The translations under genes and the position numbers were made by a program. From contig NZ_AP025493.1 in assembly GCF_024347515.1 (NCBI RefSeq), forward strand, positions 1,488,001-1,552,000: a stretch of 64,000 nt of DNA, in the 5' to 3' direction. This DNA comes from Vibrio gigantis (GTDB taxonomy: Bacteria > Pseudomonadota > Gammaproteobacteria > Enterobacterales > Vibrionaceae). The stretch's first letter is position 1. Each line of letters opens with the position of its first letter. Shown piece by piece: positions 42,814 to 52,401 of this stretch. The notes under the pieces are model-generated. The model was not told the origin of the DNA and did not search any database. It worked only from the letters and a program-made list of their open reading frames with translations.

Positions 42814-44013
42814 ATGGAATCACTTTCACTTTCACTCGCACAAGCGAAAAAAATTGTACTGCTATCGCAAAAGCTACCGCCTAAAAAGAAACGTAATGGC
42901 GGAGCTTTGGCGAACACGCTGTCTGCGATTGAAAATCTTGGTTATGTGCAAATTGATACTATTTCGGTGATACAGCGAGCCCACCATCATACGCTGTGGA
43001 ATCGTAATCCAGATTACCAACTTAGCCATCTTGATAAGTTGTTAGAGCGTCGAGAGGTATTTGAGTATTGGTCGCATGCTGCTGCGTATTTACCAATGCG
43101 AGATTACCGTTTCAGTTTGCATCGAAAGAACGCGTTCGCAAGCGGTAAGCTGAAGCATTGGTATAAAAAAGATGAGACCCTCATGGCATATGTTCTCAAA
43201 CGCATTGAGAACGAAGGGCCATTAATGGCGAAAGATTTTGAAGGCGATAGACCAAACCCCGGCGGATGGGGCGGTAAACCAGCCAAACAGGCGCTAGAGA
43301 CTTTGTTTATGCAAGGCGACCTCATGGTGCCAAGCCGAGTGAACTTTCATAAGGTGTATGACCTAACCGAGCGAGTTGTGCCGAGTGGCATTGATACCTC
43401 TGAACCGACGGAGCAGGAGTACATTGGGCATCTGATTACTCGTTATTTGGAAGCGAACGGTGTGGGAATCGCATCGGAAATAAGCTATCTACTCAAGAAC
43501 ACCAAGCCACTGATACAGAAGACACTCCAACATATGCTTGAAGACAAGCGAATGGTGAAAGCTGATGTTCAAGGTGCTGATTACTACGTGTTGCCTAATG
43601 CGTTTGAGTTACTGAATCAGCCACTATCACGAACCAAGTTAAAGATACTTTCTCCGTTCGATAATCTGTTGATTCAACGTAAGCGAATGCAATCACTGTT
43701 TAACTTTGACTACCTTCTTGAGTGCTATGTTCCTGAAGCCAAGCGCCAGTTTGGTTATTTCAGTTTGCCGATTCTATGGCAAGGAGAGCTGGTGGCGCGA
43801 ATGGATTGCAAGGTCGACAGAAAGAGTCGTTTACTCAATATTCGTAACTTGGTTGTGGAAGATAGAATCAAAAACCATGAGTCGTTGATTCATGCCTTAT
43901 CTGATGAGCTTAAACACTTCATGGTGTTCAACCAATGTGATGAGATGGTCGTTCACAATACTACGCCTTCTGGCCTTGGCAGTTACTTGATGAGTCATTG
44001 GCAAACGCTTTAA
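42814..44013 (+). CDS. YcaQ-like DNA glycosylase (winged-helix family)
   Basis: A 399-residue protein of the HTH_42/YcaQ-AlkZ family. The segment YVQIDTISVIQRAHHHTLWNR (about residues 46-66) contains the catalytic QxD motif (Gln-Ile-Asp) of these interstrand-crosslink glycosylases, which unhook alkylated purines. The middle shows tandem winged-helix modules. YcaQ opens nitrogen-mustard crosslinks in E. coli; the same role is inferred. It may be cotranscribed with the DsbA-like gene. Confidence 0.88.
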   Translation: MESLSLSLAQAKKIVLLSQKLPPKKKRNGGALANTLSAIENLGYVQIDTISVIQRAHHHTLWNRNPDYQLSHLDKLLERREVFEYWSHAAAYLPMRDYRFSLHRKNAFASGKLKHWYKKDETLMAYVLKRIENEGPLMAKDFEGDRPNPGGWGGKPAKQALETLFMQGDLMVPSRVNFHKVYDLTERVVPSGIDTSEPTEQEYIGHLITRYLEANGVGIASEISYLLKNTKPLIQKTLQHMLEDKRMVKADVQGADYYVLPNAFELLNQPLSRTKLKILSPFDNLLIQRKRMQSLFNFDYLLECYVPEAKRQFGYFSLPILWQGELVARMDCKVDRKSRLLNIRNLVVEDRIKNHESLIHALSDELKHFMVFNQCDEMVVHNTTPSGLGSYLMSHWQTL

Positions 44014-44076
44014 CCTTCATCGTTGCTTCAAAGCCATTAGTAACGCAGCCCACCTTAGTTACTTTAATCACCCTAG

Positions 44077-45015
44077 TTATTTAGAAAGCTCGGCTAACAA
44101 GAACTCGACAAAGGTTCTGTTCTTCAGAGACAGTTGCTTGGTTTTATAGAGTAGGTGAATCGGCTTTGGCAACGGTGCCATGCCGAGCAAGATCTCCAAT
44201 AGCATTCCACGCTTAATCTCTTCGGCAACTAAGATAGTCGGCTGTAACAGCACGCCCACGCCTTGTAGGGCGGCATATCGCAACACATCCCCATTGTTAG
44301 ACATCAAACGCACCTGCCCTTTATTCCCCGTGTTATGCGTTGCTTGGTGGTTCTTAGGGGCTAGGAGTTGCGACTCACTGTTTTGGGTATTGCGTAGTTG
44401 GGTATCACGACCATTCACATCACGACGACTGCTATAACTGAACCCAAGCGATGGGTGTTGTGCGAGATCTTCTAATACACGAATCTCTGTATGTTGGTTT
44501 AGGTACTCAGGAGCAGCGCAGTAACACATCTCGTAATCCCCTAAGTATCTGGCGACTAAACTGGAGTCAGACAAGTCACCAATTCGCACAATCAAATCAA
44601 TATCCGAAGAGTAGGGATCAACAAGATCGTTGTTCAGCACGAGTTCGACATTAATCGTTGGGTGATTAGCAAGGAACCTCGCCACTATCGGGGCAAGCAC
44701 TTTGTTCCCATAGGTGACTGGGCAGTTTATTTTTACCGTGCCTTGTGGCTGGTTTTCCAAGGTCTGAATCAGGTTTTCAGCATTGCTGATGTCTTCAAGA
44801 ATCCGTTTACATTCTCTATAGTAAAGCTGCCCTGAATCGGTTAAAGATTGCTTACGCGTAGTGCGATGAATCAGCTGAGAGTTGAGGCTCGATTCAAGAT
44901 GATGGACATGTTTACTGATCATGGTCGCCGACAGGTTGAAGTGGTTGGCAGCACTGCGAAAGCTGCCTTGCTCCACTACGTAAACGAAGACTTTCATGCT
45001 AGTTAACTTATCCAT
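44077..45015 (-). CDS. LysR family transcriptional regulator
   Basis: A 312-residue LysR regulator with a standard N-terminal helix-turn-helix (FVYVVEQGSFRSAANHFNLSATMISKHVHHLE) and effector domain. It is of the group lacking long linkers (AaeR/DmlR type). It is divergent from the ABM monooxygenase and Gfo/Idh genes with a 106-bp shared region containing two inverted repeats, so it most likely controls them. Confidence 0.92.
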   Translation of the reverse strand: MDKLTSMKVFVYVVEQGSFRSAANHFNLSATMISKHVHHLESSLNSQLIHRTTRKQSLTDSGQLYYRECKRILEDISNAENLIQTLENQPQGTVKINCPVTYGNKVLAPIVARFLANHPTINVELVLNNDLVDPYSSDIDLIVRIGDLSDSSLVARYLGDYEMCYCAAPEYLNQHTEIRVLEDLAQHPSLGFSYSSRRDVNGRDTQLRNTQNSESQLLAPKNHQATHNTGNKGQVRLMSNNGDVLRYAALQGVGVLLQPTILVAEEIKRGMLLEILLGMAPLPKPIHLLYKTKQLSLKNRTFVEFLLAELSK

Positions 45016-45028
45016 TAAACACTCTTGG

Positions 45029-45104
45029 TTGATAAATAATAAACAAAAGGTGAGTTTATCAATTATTAGGGGTTAATTATATTAATGGCAAACCGATAAT
45101 TAAC
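45029..45104. promoter_or_regulatory. Two inverted repeats in the LysR-ABM divergent promoter
   Basis: TTGATAAA (45029-45036) pairs with TTTATCAA (45055-45062), and GTTAATTAT (45072-45080) pairs with ATAATTAAC (45096-45104). Both are exact and lie between divergent starts, as LysR recognition and activation sites do. Confidence 0.5.
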
Positions 45105-45121
45105 TAAAATAAGAGCGTGAA

Positions 45122-45445
45122 ATGCCTCAAACAAACGAAACCATCTTTGTTACTGCCGAACTTAAGATTAAAACCAACATTGATCGTGAGATTGCGATTG
45201 AAGCCATCGAACAGTTTTGTCGAGACATGCAGAGTGAACCGGGTTGCCTACAAGCATTAGCAACCTATGACCCAAACCAAAGCGATCGCGTGATTCTGCT
45301 TGAGCAATACGCAAACCGTGAAGCAATTAATCAGCACTTTGGTATGCCTCATACGCAAGCGTTTATCGAGCGTGATATAACAGAATTAGTACAAGTATTT
45401 GAAACTCAATGTGGACCTATCAAAACACAAGAGCAGGAGAAATAA
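45122..45445 (+). CDS. Antibiotic biosynthesis monooxygenase (ABM) domain protein
   Basis: A 107-residue ferredoxin-like-fold protein of the ABM/YgiN type (KIKTNIDREIAIEAIEQFCRDMQSEPGCLQ, later HFGMPHTQAF). Such proteins are small dimeric quinol monooxygenases or heme/ligand binding proteins. It is directly followed (3 bp) by a Gfo/Idh oxidoreductase, so the two form an operon divergent from the LysR gene. Substrate unknown. Confidence 0.87.
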   Translation: MPQTNETIFVTAELKIKTNIDREIAIEAIEQFCRDMQSEPGCLQALATYDPNQSDRVILLEQYANREAINQHFGMPHTQAFIERDITELVQVFETQCGPIKTQEQEK

Positions 45446-45448
45446 GCA

Positions 45449-46423
45449 ATGAAGTGGGGAATCCTAGGAACCAGCTTTATCTCGGGTGTCATGGCGGATG
45501 CGATCAAAGGTGATGCTCAAAGTGAGTTGTATGCCGTCGCTGGGCGCACAGAAAAAACGCTTAATGAGTTTGCTGCGCAGTACCAACCAACACGAACCTT
45601 CAACAGCTATGAAGCTTTGATTGAAGATGAGTCAGTCGACATCATCTACATTGCTCTACCAAACCACGTTCACCATGAATACGTGATTAAAGCCGCTCAA
45701 AAAGGCAAAGCGATTCTGTGTGAAAAATCGTTATCGGTTGATATGGAAAAAACCGAACAAGCTCTGCAATCGGTAAAAGAAGCGGGTGTGTTTTTCGCAG
45801 AAGGTTTGATGTATCTAAACCATCCACTGATCGCCAAGCTTCATCAAGAGCTGGCAACCGGAGAAATTGGTGAGGTGCGCTCAATTCAAGGGTCTTATGT
45901 TGCTGCGATTGACCAGTTCGTGAATCCTGCGAGCAAAGGCGCGTTGTATAACCTAGGTTGTTACCCAATGTCGCTGATCCACTCTGTCGCGCAGCAGCAA
46001 TTTGGTGAGAGTGTGTTTGATGATGTGCAGATATCAGCAATTGGTCGACGTGGTCAAGATGGCAATATCTGCGAGTCGTCAGCAATGATGCGATTCAATG
46101 GCCAATTCACTGCGCAAATCCATACTGCAGAAGACCACGGCTTAAAGCATGGTTTTACGATTTTAGGCAGTAAAGGCTGTATCATTCTCGACACTAACCC
46201 ATGGTTACCGACCGAAGAAAACACATTCACGGTTGAGATTTATGAAACGTCGAAACGCGAAGTGAAAGTCGAAGCGCAAGGTGACGGCTTCCATTATCAA
46301 GTGCGCAATATCCGCCAAGCGGTTGAGCAAGGTGACACACAACTCACAGCACCAATGGCAACTCATCAAGACTCTCGCGTAATCATGAAGTTACTGACTG
46401 ACTGGGAACAAGCGGCGGGCTAG
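45449..46423 (+). CDS. Gfo/Idh/MocA family oxidoreductase
   Basis: A 324-residue NAD(P)-dependent dehydrogenase. The Rossmann start MKWGILGTSFISGVMADAI and the catalytic-region EKSLSVD (the EKP-like motif with Pro replaced by Ser) are seen at about residues 1-19 and 92-98. The C-terminal domain has the usual beta sheet. The family oxidises or reduces sugars, inositols and related compounds. It is in an operon with the ABM gene under the divergent LysR; substrate unknown. Confidence 0.9.
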   Translation: MKWGILGTSFISGVMADAIKGDAQSELYAVAGRTEKTLNEFAAQYQPTRTFNSYEALIEDESVDIIYIALPNHVHHEYVIKAAQKGKAILCEKSLSVDMEKTEQALQSVKEAGVFFAEGLMYLNHPLIAKLHQELATGEIGEVRSIQGSYVAAIDQFVNPASKGALYNLGCYPMSLIHSVAQQQFGESVFDDVQISAIGRRGQDGNICESSAMMRFNGQFTAQIHTAEDHGLKHGFTILGSKGCIILDTNPWLPTEENTFTVEIYETSKREVKVEAQGDGFHYQVRNIRQAVEQGDTQLTAPMATHQDSRVIMKLLTDWEQAAG

Positions 46424-46621
46424 TGCCTTAACCAAACCCTGTATCTGCCTCATGTTTGATGCCTCGTACGTTATCAAGTATGGGGCGTTTCTCTAAACCC
46501 TCTAGCCAATAATTCCCAACAAATACTTTGCATTTGAAACAGTCGCAGTGTCCAATATCGGTTGAGACTACATTGACCGAAAAACCTTATTTTTTAAGGT
46601 GTTAAATAGGAAGTTTGCTTT

Positions 46622-46960
46622 ATGCGTAAATCAGATAAGAAGATCGAAAACCAAATCAGAGATGTGCTAACTGACGTTTGTGAAGACACGCTAAAAGGCT
46701 TCGATGGTTTTTTGTGGGTGACTCACTCGGTCAACTTCTCTTCATTTCCGCAAAGTTTGAAAATCGTCTGTGTATTCGATACCAATCAGGATAGAACGAA
46801 TTTTTTGAATGGTGACGGTCAGCAGGATGTCTCAGGGGTTATCCAAAAAGCGTTCAATCAAGTTGGGATTCAACTGAAGAATACTGACAAGCACATCAGC
46901 TACGATACACAAGAAAATTGCGACCGTGACCATCAAGGGAAGTGGAACCAGAGGCTTTAA
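46622..46960 (+). CDS. Conserved hypothetical protein, 112 residues
   Basis: A cytoplasmic protein with no signal peptide or membrane segment. It opens with charged residues, has a FLWVTHSVNF segment and beta-strand SLKIVCVFDT, and ends in a polar tail. I do not recognise a characterised family; homologues seem to be present in marine gamma-proteobacteria. An AGGAAG ribosome site fits the start, and a bidirectional terminator follows, so it is a real transcription unit. Function unknown. Confidence 0.7.
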   Translation: MRKSDKKIENQIRDVLTDVCEDTLKGFDGFLWVTHSVNFSSFPQSLKIVCVFDTNQDRTNFLNGDGQQDVSGVIQKAFNQVGIQLKNTDKHISYDTQENCDRDHQGKWNQRL

Positions 46961-47004
46961 GGAGCTTTATCACAGCGCTAGTTGGAAAGCGAACTGAAGA
47001 GACG

Positions 47005-47027
47005 AAAGCCTACACGAGGTAGGCTTT
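47005..47027. terminator. Bidirectional terminator between hypothetical and AraC genes
   Basis: AAAGCCTAC (47005-47013) and GTAGGCTTT (47019-47027) pair perfectly between converging genes. Confidence 0.75.
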
Positions 47028-47046
47028 GTAACGGTATTTACTCTTA

Positions 47047-47946
47047 TTATTTAATTGCAGTACAGAAGCTAACGTCTGAATGTTGAGTTTGCGGATCGTA
47101 GCTGTGATAAAGCTCAAAGCAAGGTCGATCTTCGGTTTCTAGGCCGGATTCTATTACCTTACGCATGAGATCGTCCCACGCTTTAGCGTATTGACTTGGC
47201 TCGGTGATTGTTTGGCGCATCACTGCATATTGTCCACCGGGGAAATCTTTCAATTCGATCCCACTTGGTACTTCAGTGTCGTCTGAAACCATCAAGCAGA
47301 TGTCAGTACGGCATTTATCATTCGGTGTTATTTCCGGATTGTCATGATAGATAAAGATGCAGCTGTTCCCTGCTAACCCTTTCATTTCGGCCCATTGATA
47401 AAGACGACCGCTTGGCTCTTCATAACCTTGTCCGTAAGGGCCAGTCACTCGTACATACGCTAGTTTTGATGGTTCGAATTGTTGCGTTTTCATTGTCATA
47501 CTCCATGTTGTTCGTTCGGAGTCAGTATATGAATTGCCAGCACCAGCATCGTTTCCATTCTTGCGCAACGTGTGTCCAATCTTGCTATTTCGAGTTAACT
47601 CGCTGAACGCTTGGTAATCTTCACAATCACGGAATGCACTCGGTGTGACACCAAAGTGCTGTTTGAATGCCTTTGCAAAACTTTGAGACGATGAGAACCC
47701 ATAGTCCAATGCGATATTAATAATGGGCTGCTTGGATTTGAAGAGATCATTAGCTGCCGCTTCCAGTCTCAATCGGCGAATGAAATCAGCAAGCGTTTCG
47801 CCTTGAACGGCCTTAAAAGTGCGATGAAAGTGGTAGGGTGAAAAGTTGGCTAACGCCGCGACTTCGATTAGGTTGAGTGGTTCGTTAAAGTGCTTCTCTA
47901 GATAGCGTATAACGGGAATCAGCCGCTTATGATAGTCAACGTACAT
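47047..47946 (-). CDS. AraC family regulator with GyrI-like effector domain
   Basis: A 299-residue fusion: two AraC helix-turn-helix motifs at the N-terminus (about residues 8-108; FHRTFKAVQGETLADFIRRLRLEAA and IALDYGFSSSQSFAKAFKQHFG) and a C-terminal GyrI/SbmC-like small-molecule binding domain (about 150-298; FEPSKLAYVRVTGPYG and GGQYAVMR). This is the Rob/BltR-type layout in which the C-terminal domain senses drugs or other amphiphiles. No obvious target gene is adjacent. Confidence 0.9.
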   Translation of the reverse strand: MYVDYHKRLIPVIRYLEKHFNEPLNLIEVAALANFSPYHFHRTFKAVQGETLADFIRRLRLEAAANDLFKSKQPIINIALDYGFSSSQSFAKAFKQHFGVTPSAFRDCEDYQAFSELTRNSKIGHTLRKNGNDAGAGNSYTDSERTTWSMTMKTQQFEPSKLAYVRVTGPYGQGYEEPSGRLYQWAEMKGLAGNSCIFIYHDNPEITPNDKCRTDICLMVSDDTEVPSGIELKDFPGGQYAVMRQTITEPSQYAKAWDDLMRKVIESGLETEDRPCFELYHSYDPQTQHSDVSFCTAIK

Positions 47947-48445
47947 TGCTTTATTTACCCCCCTCTATTGCCATTGTTCTTATATAGACTCCGAGACTAA
48001 CCTATCCCAATTGAGTTTCAATAGAGTGGCATTGAAACTGAGATTAGATGCAGAAAATCCAATCCCTACGTTCCGTTTCCCTTCGTTCAACAAGGTTAAC
48101 TTCTCCCAAACTGAGTTGCCTTTTTGGCTATCGTGCGTTCACTGCTTGTTCGACTTAATTCTCATAATGAGAAAAAGTGAAGCAGAGAATTGTGACACTC
48201 GAATACTTGGCTTGTCAGCAAAATTAAGATTATAAGTTTTTAGCTTTCTTTCTAACATGCTGACTTAATTCGGGTATTCCAAGTCGCTTTGGGATAGCGA
48301 GTTAACAAGGCACCTTGACGCTTGAACAATGCACATTTCTAACCGATACTTTTTGCGTATTTTGATTCCTAAATTGACACGTAAGTTGGCTGACTTTTCG
48401 TCTCGTATTTCGAGTAACGGCTGTATCGATTAGGACAATTTAATA
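47947..48445. other. Gene-free 499-bp region before the 743-residue secreted protein
   Basis: I find no supported gene. A short open frame at 48011-48235 lacks a ribosome site and family features. Near the left end is the inverted repeat GTTTCAAT (48015-48022) with ATTGAAAC (48031-48038). The right end must contain the promoter of the 48446 gene, with AGGA close to its ATG. Confidence 0.5.
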
Positions 48446-50677
48446 ATGAAAATCTACATTTTATGGTTACTAGCTCTCATTCTTTCATACCTAACCGCTA
48501 GTGACTCTTTTGCTGCAGGCACTGCGATTGTTTTACCCGGATCACATCAGCAGGCTGTAGATTTAGACAACTCTCCAATGTCTGAACGTGACGTTATTGA
48601 TTGGGAAATTACCAATAACGACATCGTGTTTGGCTCTTATGCAGACAAATCCGACAATGAACGAATTATTGCGATTGGTTACATGTACAACCAAAAGTTG
48701 GAGATGAACTCTGGCTGGTTAGAAAACGATCTTCGCAATAACGCAGCGCTAAACGATGCCAATTATGAAGACTTCTTTCTGCATTTCTCTGAAGATACGG
48801 TGATTGCTGAAGTCGATAAAAGCCACGGTGAAAACACCCTTCTTAATCGAAAACCTATGATCGTCGGTTATACCGCAAGTGAAGACCACGCAGGGTTCTG
48901 GCTCTATCAACAACCGCCTTGGGATGCGGATGTGTTTGAGAGTTTCGAGCAAGGCGGTGCGCTTTATGTGTATCACGCAGAGCAGTTCGATAGATTGACG
49001 CTGAAGTTCTCTCAGTTTGCATCTGGTGGTCAGTTTTGGCTTGAATACCCAATCGAAGTGGATGCCCATGGGAAGGTATCACAGTGGTCTGTGTTGGATT
49101 TAAAGAAAGACAAAACCCTCAATATGACCAAGAACCAGTCAGTGCTATGGAACCTTCCACCTGATTGGGTAAGGGCGACAACCCATGATGGTAGTGGTGC
49201 GAGTTATGGCGGCGGCCAGTATTTTGGCTCGACGTTTGTACGCGACGGCGGGCATCTGTATGTGATTAGAATCCGCTGGCAAGGTGATAACGCAGATGAC
49301 AGGCCGCGCTTAAAGGAAGTGAAACTTAAAAACAGTTTTCCAACCGTTAAATTGACCGATGCTCCAACCACAACGCCAGGCGGGAATACTATCAGCCAAT
49401 GGCGTAAGATCCGTGGTTTTGATGTCTCGGCTGATCTTAATCAAGACAATTACTTGTCGCAAAATGAATATAAAAATCGCACCAATAAAAATGCCACCGC
49501 TCGATTTCGTTGGGAGTCGCGCGTGGTGCCATTTGGGCGAATGTGGAGCCAGAGTTCCTCATGGGCGCTAGCTAATGTCGCCAATCTCAATTACCTATCG
49601 GCGGTTCACGCTTACTATCAGAAAAACTGGGCAGAGCAGGGGCTAAATGGTGCTTATAACGATGACACCAATAAACTGCTTGGTGAAAATCAGTTCTATG
49701 TTCATTCTGGGGGCACGGTGCAAGAGCTTGGATTGATGGTTGGTTCTGCTGAGGCTGATGGTCTGTATAAAGCGCAATTCTCAACTTTCTTAAAAAGCCT
49801 CGCAGATCTTAACCATGATGCCTTGATAGGTTTGAATATTGGGACGGCCAACTTACTTGGACGCAATGGTCAATCTCATCTAGTTGAGGCAGGCTCTTTG
49901 TATTTTAGAGAGCATTATTTGTTCCCGTCGACTGGTTTTAGTGGCTATTCAGGTATCTCGAAGTTTTGGGATAACTCCGCATTAGCGTATGCCGATCAAA
50001 GTGTGATTTTCCAAGCTACGACCCGTTTCGGTAGGATTCATTTTTTTGGGAGCAGTGAACAGAACTGGAAACAGGACCAATATTCAGCGTTGGCTATTTA
50101 CTACCTTAGTCATCACGCGCAACACAGCTATTTTAATCAATGGAACAATGGCTATGTCTATGGGAGTGACAACACCACTCAAGACAACTTCTGGAAGAGT
50201 GGGGTACCCAAAAACGTCGCCTATCAACCAAGTGCGCTATTGGTGGTCGATTTGGGCGAGCCGAGCAATCTTATTCCCGAAGGCTTCGAAGCAATTCCCC
50301 TGATGCTTTCGACAAGTACGCCTGTACCTGCGGATTACACCATTGTGGGCGACTCATCGATGAATGAAATGGTACATGCAGACTTACCCGATGGAATGAC
50401 ACATGTATTGCCCACGTATACCTATTTCTTACACCAGTCAGAGCAAAAAGTTGTGGCTGGTGGCCCTGAAGATATGGTGTTGGCGAGAGAGTTCGATAAA
50501 GGGCGAGTGTTGTACCGTACGGATTTCCACGGTAAGAATGCGAGCTTTTATGAGACAGAGAAGCTAGCGATTGTATTAGACGTGCCGATGAAGCCTGTCG
50601 ATGAAAACGGCAACATCGGAGAGTATGTCACTCAAATAGAAATAGGTGGTTATGAAGGGCTGTTCTTACTTTATTAG
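48446..50677 (+). CDS. Secreted 743-residue protein with EF-hand-like loop, possibly glycoside-hydrolase-like
   Basis: A signal peptide (residues 1-23, cleavage after FAA) is followed by a beta-rich N-terminal part (about 25-300) and a larger C-terminal part. Residues 330-341 (DLNQDNYLSQNE) fit a calcium-binding EF-hand or dockerin-type loop with D330, N332, D334, S338 and E341. After it, alternating segments such as GLNGAYNDDTNK (about 399-410), IGLNIGTANLL (461-471) and ALAIYYLSHH (548-557) suggest an alpha/beta barrel like hypothetical glycosyl-hydrolase-like families. I do not recognise a characterised family, so the catalytic idea is speculative. It is a monocistronic gene with an AGGA ribosome site. 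Confidence 0.7.
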   Translation: MKIYILWLLALILSYLTASDSFAAGTAIVLPGSHQQAVDLDNSPMSERDVIDWEITNNDIVFGSYADKSDNERIIAIGYMYNQKLEMNSGWLENDLRNNAALNDANYEDFFLHFSEDTVIAEVDKSHGENTLLNRKPMIVGYTASEDHAGFWLYQQPPWDADVFESFEQGGALYVYHAEQFDRLTLKFSQFASGGQFWLEYPIEVDAHGKVSQWSVLDLKKDKTLNMTKNQSVLWNLPPDWVRATTHDGSGASYGGGQYFGSTFVRDGGHLYVIRIRWQGDNADDRPRLKEVKLKNSFPTVKLTDAPTTTPGGNTISQWRKIRGFDVSADLNQDNYLSQNEYKNRTNKNATARFRWESRVVPFGRMWSQSSSWALANVANLNYLSAVHAYYQKNWAEQGLNGAYNDDTNKLLGENQFYVHSGGTVQELGLMVGSAEADGLYKAQFSTFLKSLADLNHDALIGLNIGTANLLGRNGQSHLVEAGSLYFREHYLFPSTGFSGYSGISKFWDNSALAYADQSVIFQATTRFGRIHFFGSSEQNWKQDQYSALAIYYLSHHAQHSYFNQWNNGYVYGSDNTTQDNFWKSGVPKNVAYQPSALLVVDLGEPSNLIPEGFEAIPLMLSTSTPVPADYTIVGDSSMNEMVHADLPDGMTHVLPTYTYFLHQSEQKVVAGGPEDMVLAREFDKGRVLYRTDFHGKNASFYETEKLAIVLDVPMKPVDENGNIGEYVTQIEIGGYEGLFLLY

Positions 50678-50720
50678 TGCTAATGTGAATGAGCAGTCTC
50701 GAATCAGGACAAACTATAGC

Positions 50721-51182
50721 TTAGGTTTGGGAAATTAACTTATTTTTTTTGCAGTGCTTGAACTCTTTGGCGATCCAAGATTGTTCGTTTAAACCGTTGT
50801 CGATCAGTGCAAATAGGTAACCATCGACTTTACTTGAAGCCGCTGGATACTCCTGAAAAACATGCTTAGGGTAGCCGGGGTAATCCGTCTCGTATTGGTC
50901 GTCTAACTGTTTTCCGAGTTGACGCCATTTTATGAATAGCTCAGAAGAAGATGTCTCAACCTTATATTGGCCTAAAATACGTTGGTGATGGGTTAACGCC
51001 ACTTTAGCGCAGTGGTTGCTCTGTACGACTTTTTGTATCAATTCAACTTGTTCTTCACTCATGGTTTTCGCTAGCGCATTCTCTTGTTCGATGCGCTCCA
51101 TTCGCTCACCAAACGTTTCAGCATGGATGGGAAACACAAAAGTAAGTGGTAAAGCCAATACCAAAAGGCGCTTATAGAACAT
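50721..51182 (-). CDS. Hypothetical secreted protein, about 153 residues
   Basis: The ATG at 51182 (MFYKRLLVLALPLTFVFPIHAE) gives a clean signal peptide; an upstream TTG codon at 51188 is less likely. The mature protein is charged and mostly helical, with two cysteines (NHCAKV and the late KHCKKN) that could form one disulfide, and a Lys-rich C-terminus. I do not recognise the family. It converges on the 743-residue secreted protein gene, 44 bp apart, which may or may not be meaningful. Confidence 0.65.
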   Translation of the reverse strand: MFYKRLLVLALPLTFVFPIHAETFGERMERIEQENALAKTMSEEQVELIQKVVQSNHCAKVALTHHQRILGQYKVETSSSELFIKWRQLGKQLDDQYETDYPGYPKHVFQEYPAASSKVDGYLFALIDNGLNEQSWIAKEFKHCKKNKLISQT

Positions 51183-51362
51183 AATCAAACTCGTTAATAG
51201 GATTCGTGGCTATTATGCCGCCCGCAGCCAATATTATTAATGAATATAAACACTTAATTGTAAGAATTATTTTTATCGACTGGATAAATAGATGCTTTTG
51301 ATTGGGAGTATTCAGACTCTGAATATTTGGTTGGTGAGCCTGAAGCTTGATGGGGTGATCAG

Positions 51363-52121
51363 TTACGAATTAATGACCTTAATGCCTTTATCTTGAAGCT
51401 CATCAATCACACTGCCCGAAAGATCAATGTCGGTGATTACGCCATCAAGCGCACCTAAATCTAAGGCGTGGAAGGTCGCGATACGCCCGTATTTGGTTGA
51501 GTCTGAAATCAGATAGTTAGTATGGGCTGCTTGTACAATGGCTTGTTTGACCAATACCTTATTTTCACAAGGTGTTGAGAGCCCTTTTAGATTCCAAGAT
51601 GAAGAAGAGATAAATGCAATATCAATATTCATCCCTGCCAAGAACTCTGCCACTTTTCCCCCAATACTCGATTGATTTTCACGGTCAATCTTGCCACCAG
51701 TATGGTAAATCTCAGATTGTGTGTTGTTCATTAGGTAGGCGGCAATTGCGAAGTCGTTGGTGATGATAAGCAGATCATCTCGCCCTGCAAGTTGGTGGGC
51801 GATCTCCAAAGAGGTTGTTCCGGCATCTAAGTAGATAGTTGAATACTCAGGAACCAACTGAGCAGCTAGTTGACCTATCTGAGCCTTTTCACTTGCTTGT
51901 TGCTCTACCTTTATGTCGTGTGACAACTCGCTGTGAAGTGCTTTGGTCAGCTGAACACCGCCCGAAACTGAAATCACTTTTCCTGATGTCTCTAGCTTTA
52001 CGATATCTCGACGAATAGTCATATGAGACACCTCTAGGTGATCAACAAGCTCAGAAATACTGATCACTTCTTGGTGTGATAATAGTGACAAAATGGTTCT
52101 CTGACGTTCTGCTGGAATCAT
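51363..52121 (-). CDS. DeoR family regulator of the tetronate cluster
   Basis: A 252-residue DeoR regulator: helix-turn-helix VISISELVDHLEVSHMTIRRDI, wing GKVISVSGGVQL, and a phosphosugar-type sensor domain (DAGTTSLEIAHQL, TGGKIDRENQSSIGGKV, ISSSSWNLKGLSTP). It is divergent from the tetronate catabolic genes beginning at 52402, so it is probably their repressor; tetronate loci in other proteobacteria also carry DeoR or GntR-type regulators. The 10-bp tandem repeats at 52175 are candidate binding sites. Confidence 0.9.
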   Translation of the reverse strand: MIPAERQRTILSLLSHQEVISISELVDHLEVSHMTIRRDIVKLETSGKVISVSGGVQLTKALHSELSHDIKVEQQASEKAQIGQLAAQLVPEYSTIYLDAGTTSLEIAHQLAGRDDLLIITNDFAIAAYLMNNTQSEIYHTGGKIDRENQSSIGGKVAEFLAGMNIDIAFISSSSWNLKGLSTPCENKVLVKQAIVQAAHTNYLISDSTKYGRIATFHALDLGALDGVITDIDLSGSVIDELQDKGIKVINS

Positions 52122-52174
52122 GATTCTTCTTCTATGTTCTTATTTTTCATCATCCTATCAACCTTTCGTTGTTT

Positions 52175-52205
52175 TGTGAATATCTGTGAATATCTGTTGT
52201 GATAT
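52175..52205. promoter_or_regulatory. Tandem 10-bp repeats in the divergent DeoR-tetronate region
   Basis: TGTGAATATC occurs twice back to back (52175-52184 and 52185-52194) and is followed by a degenerate third copy (TGTTGTGATAT, 52195-52205). Exact 10-bp phasing matches DeoR-type direct repeat binding, as seen also at the 12.8-kb locus. Confidence 0.6.
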
Positions 52206-52401
52206 AGCAATAAGAACTGTGATTGTTGCGGAAATTACCATTATCTAATGCCTCAAAAGGGGTAAATCACCCATACGTGTTAATTATTGTTAAAAGTGTG
52301 ACTTATCACTAAGTCGCACTCGGTTGCTTCACATATAATCACAAACATAAACAAGAATTAACAAATCTAGAATTCAATAATTACGTGAAAGGCATCTTGC
52401 T

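Noticed and set aside
48011..48235. 74-residue open frame before the secreted protein gene
   Set aside because: It has no ribosome site, its start overlaps an inverted repeat and the translation has no recognisable domain or signal peptide.
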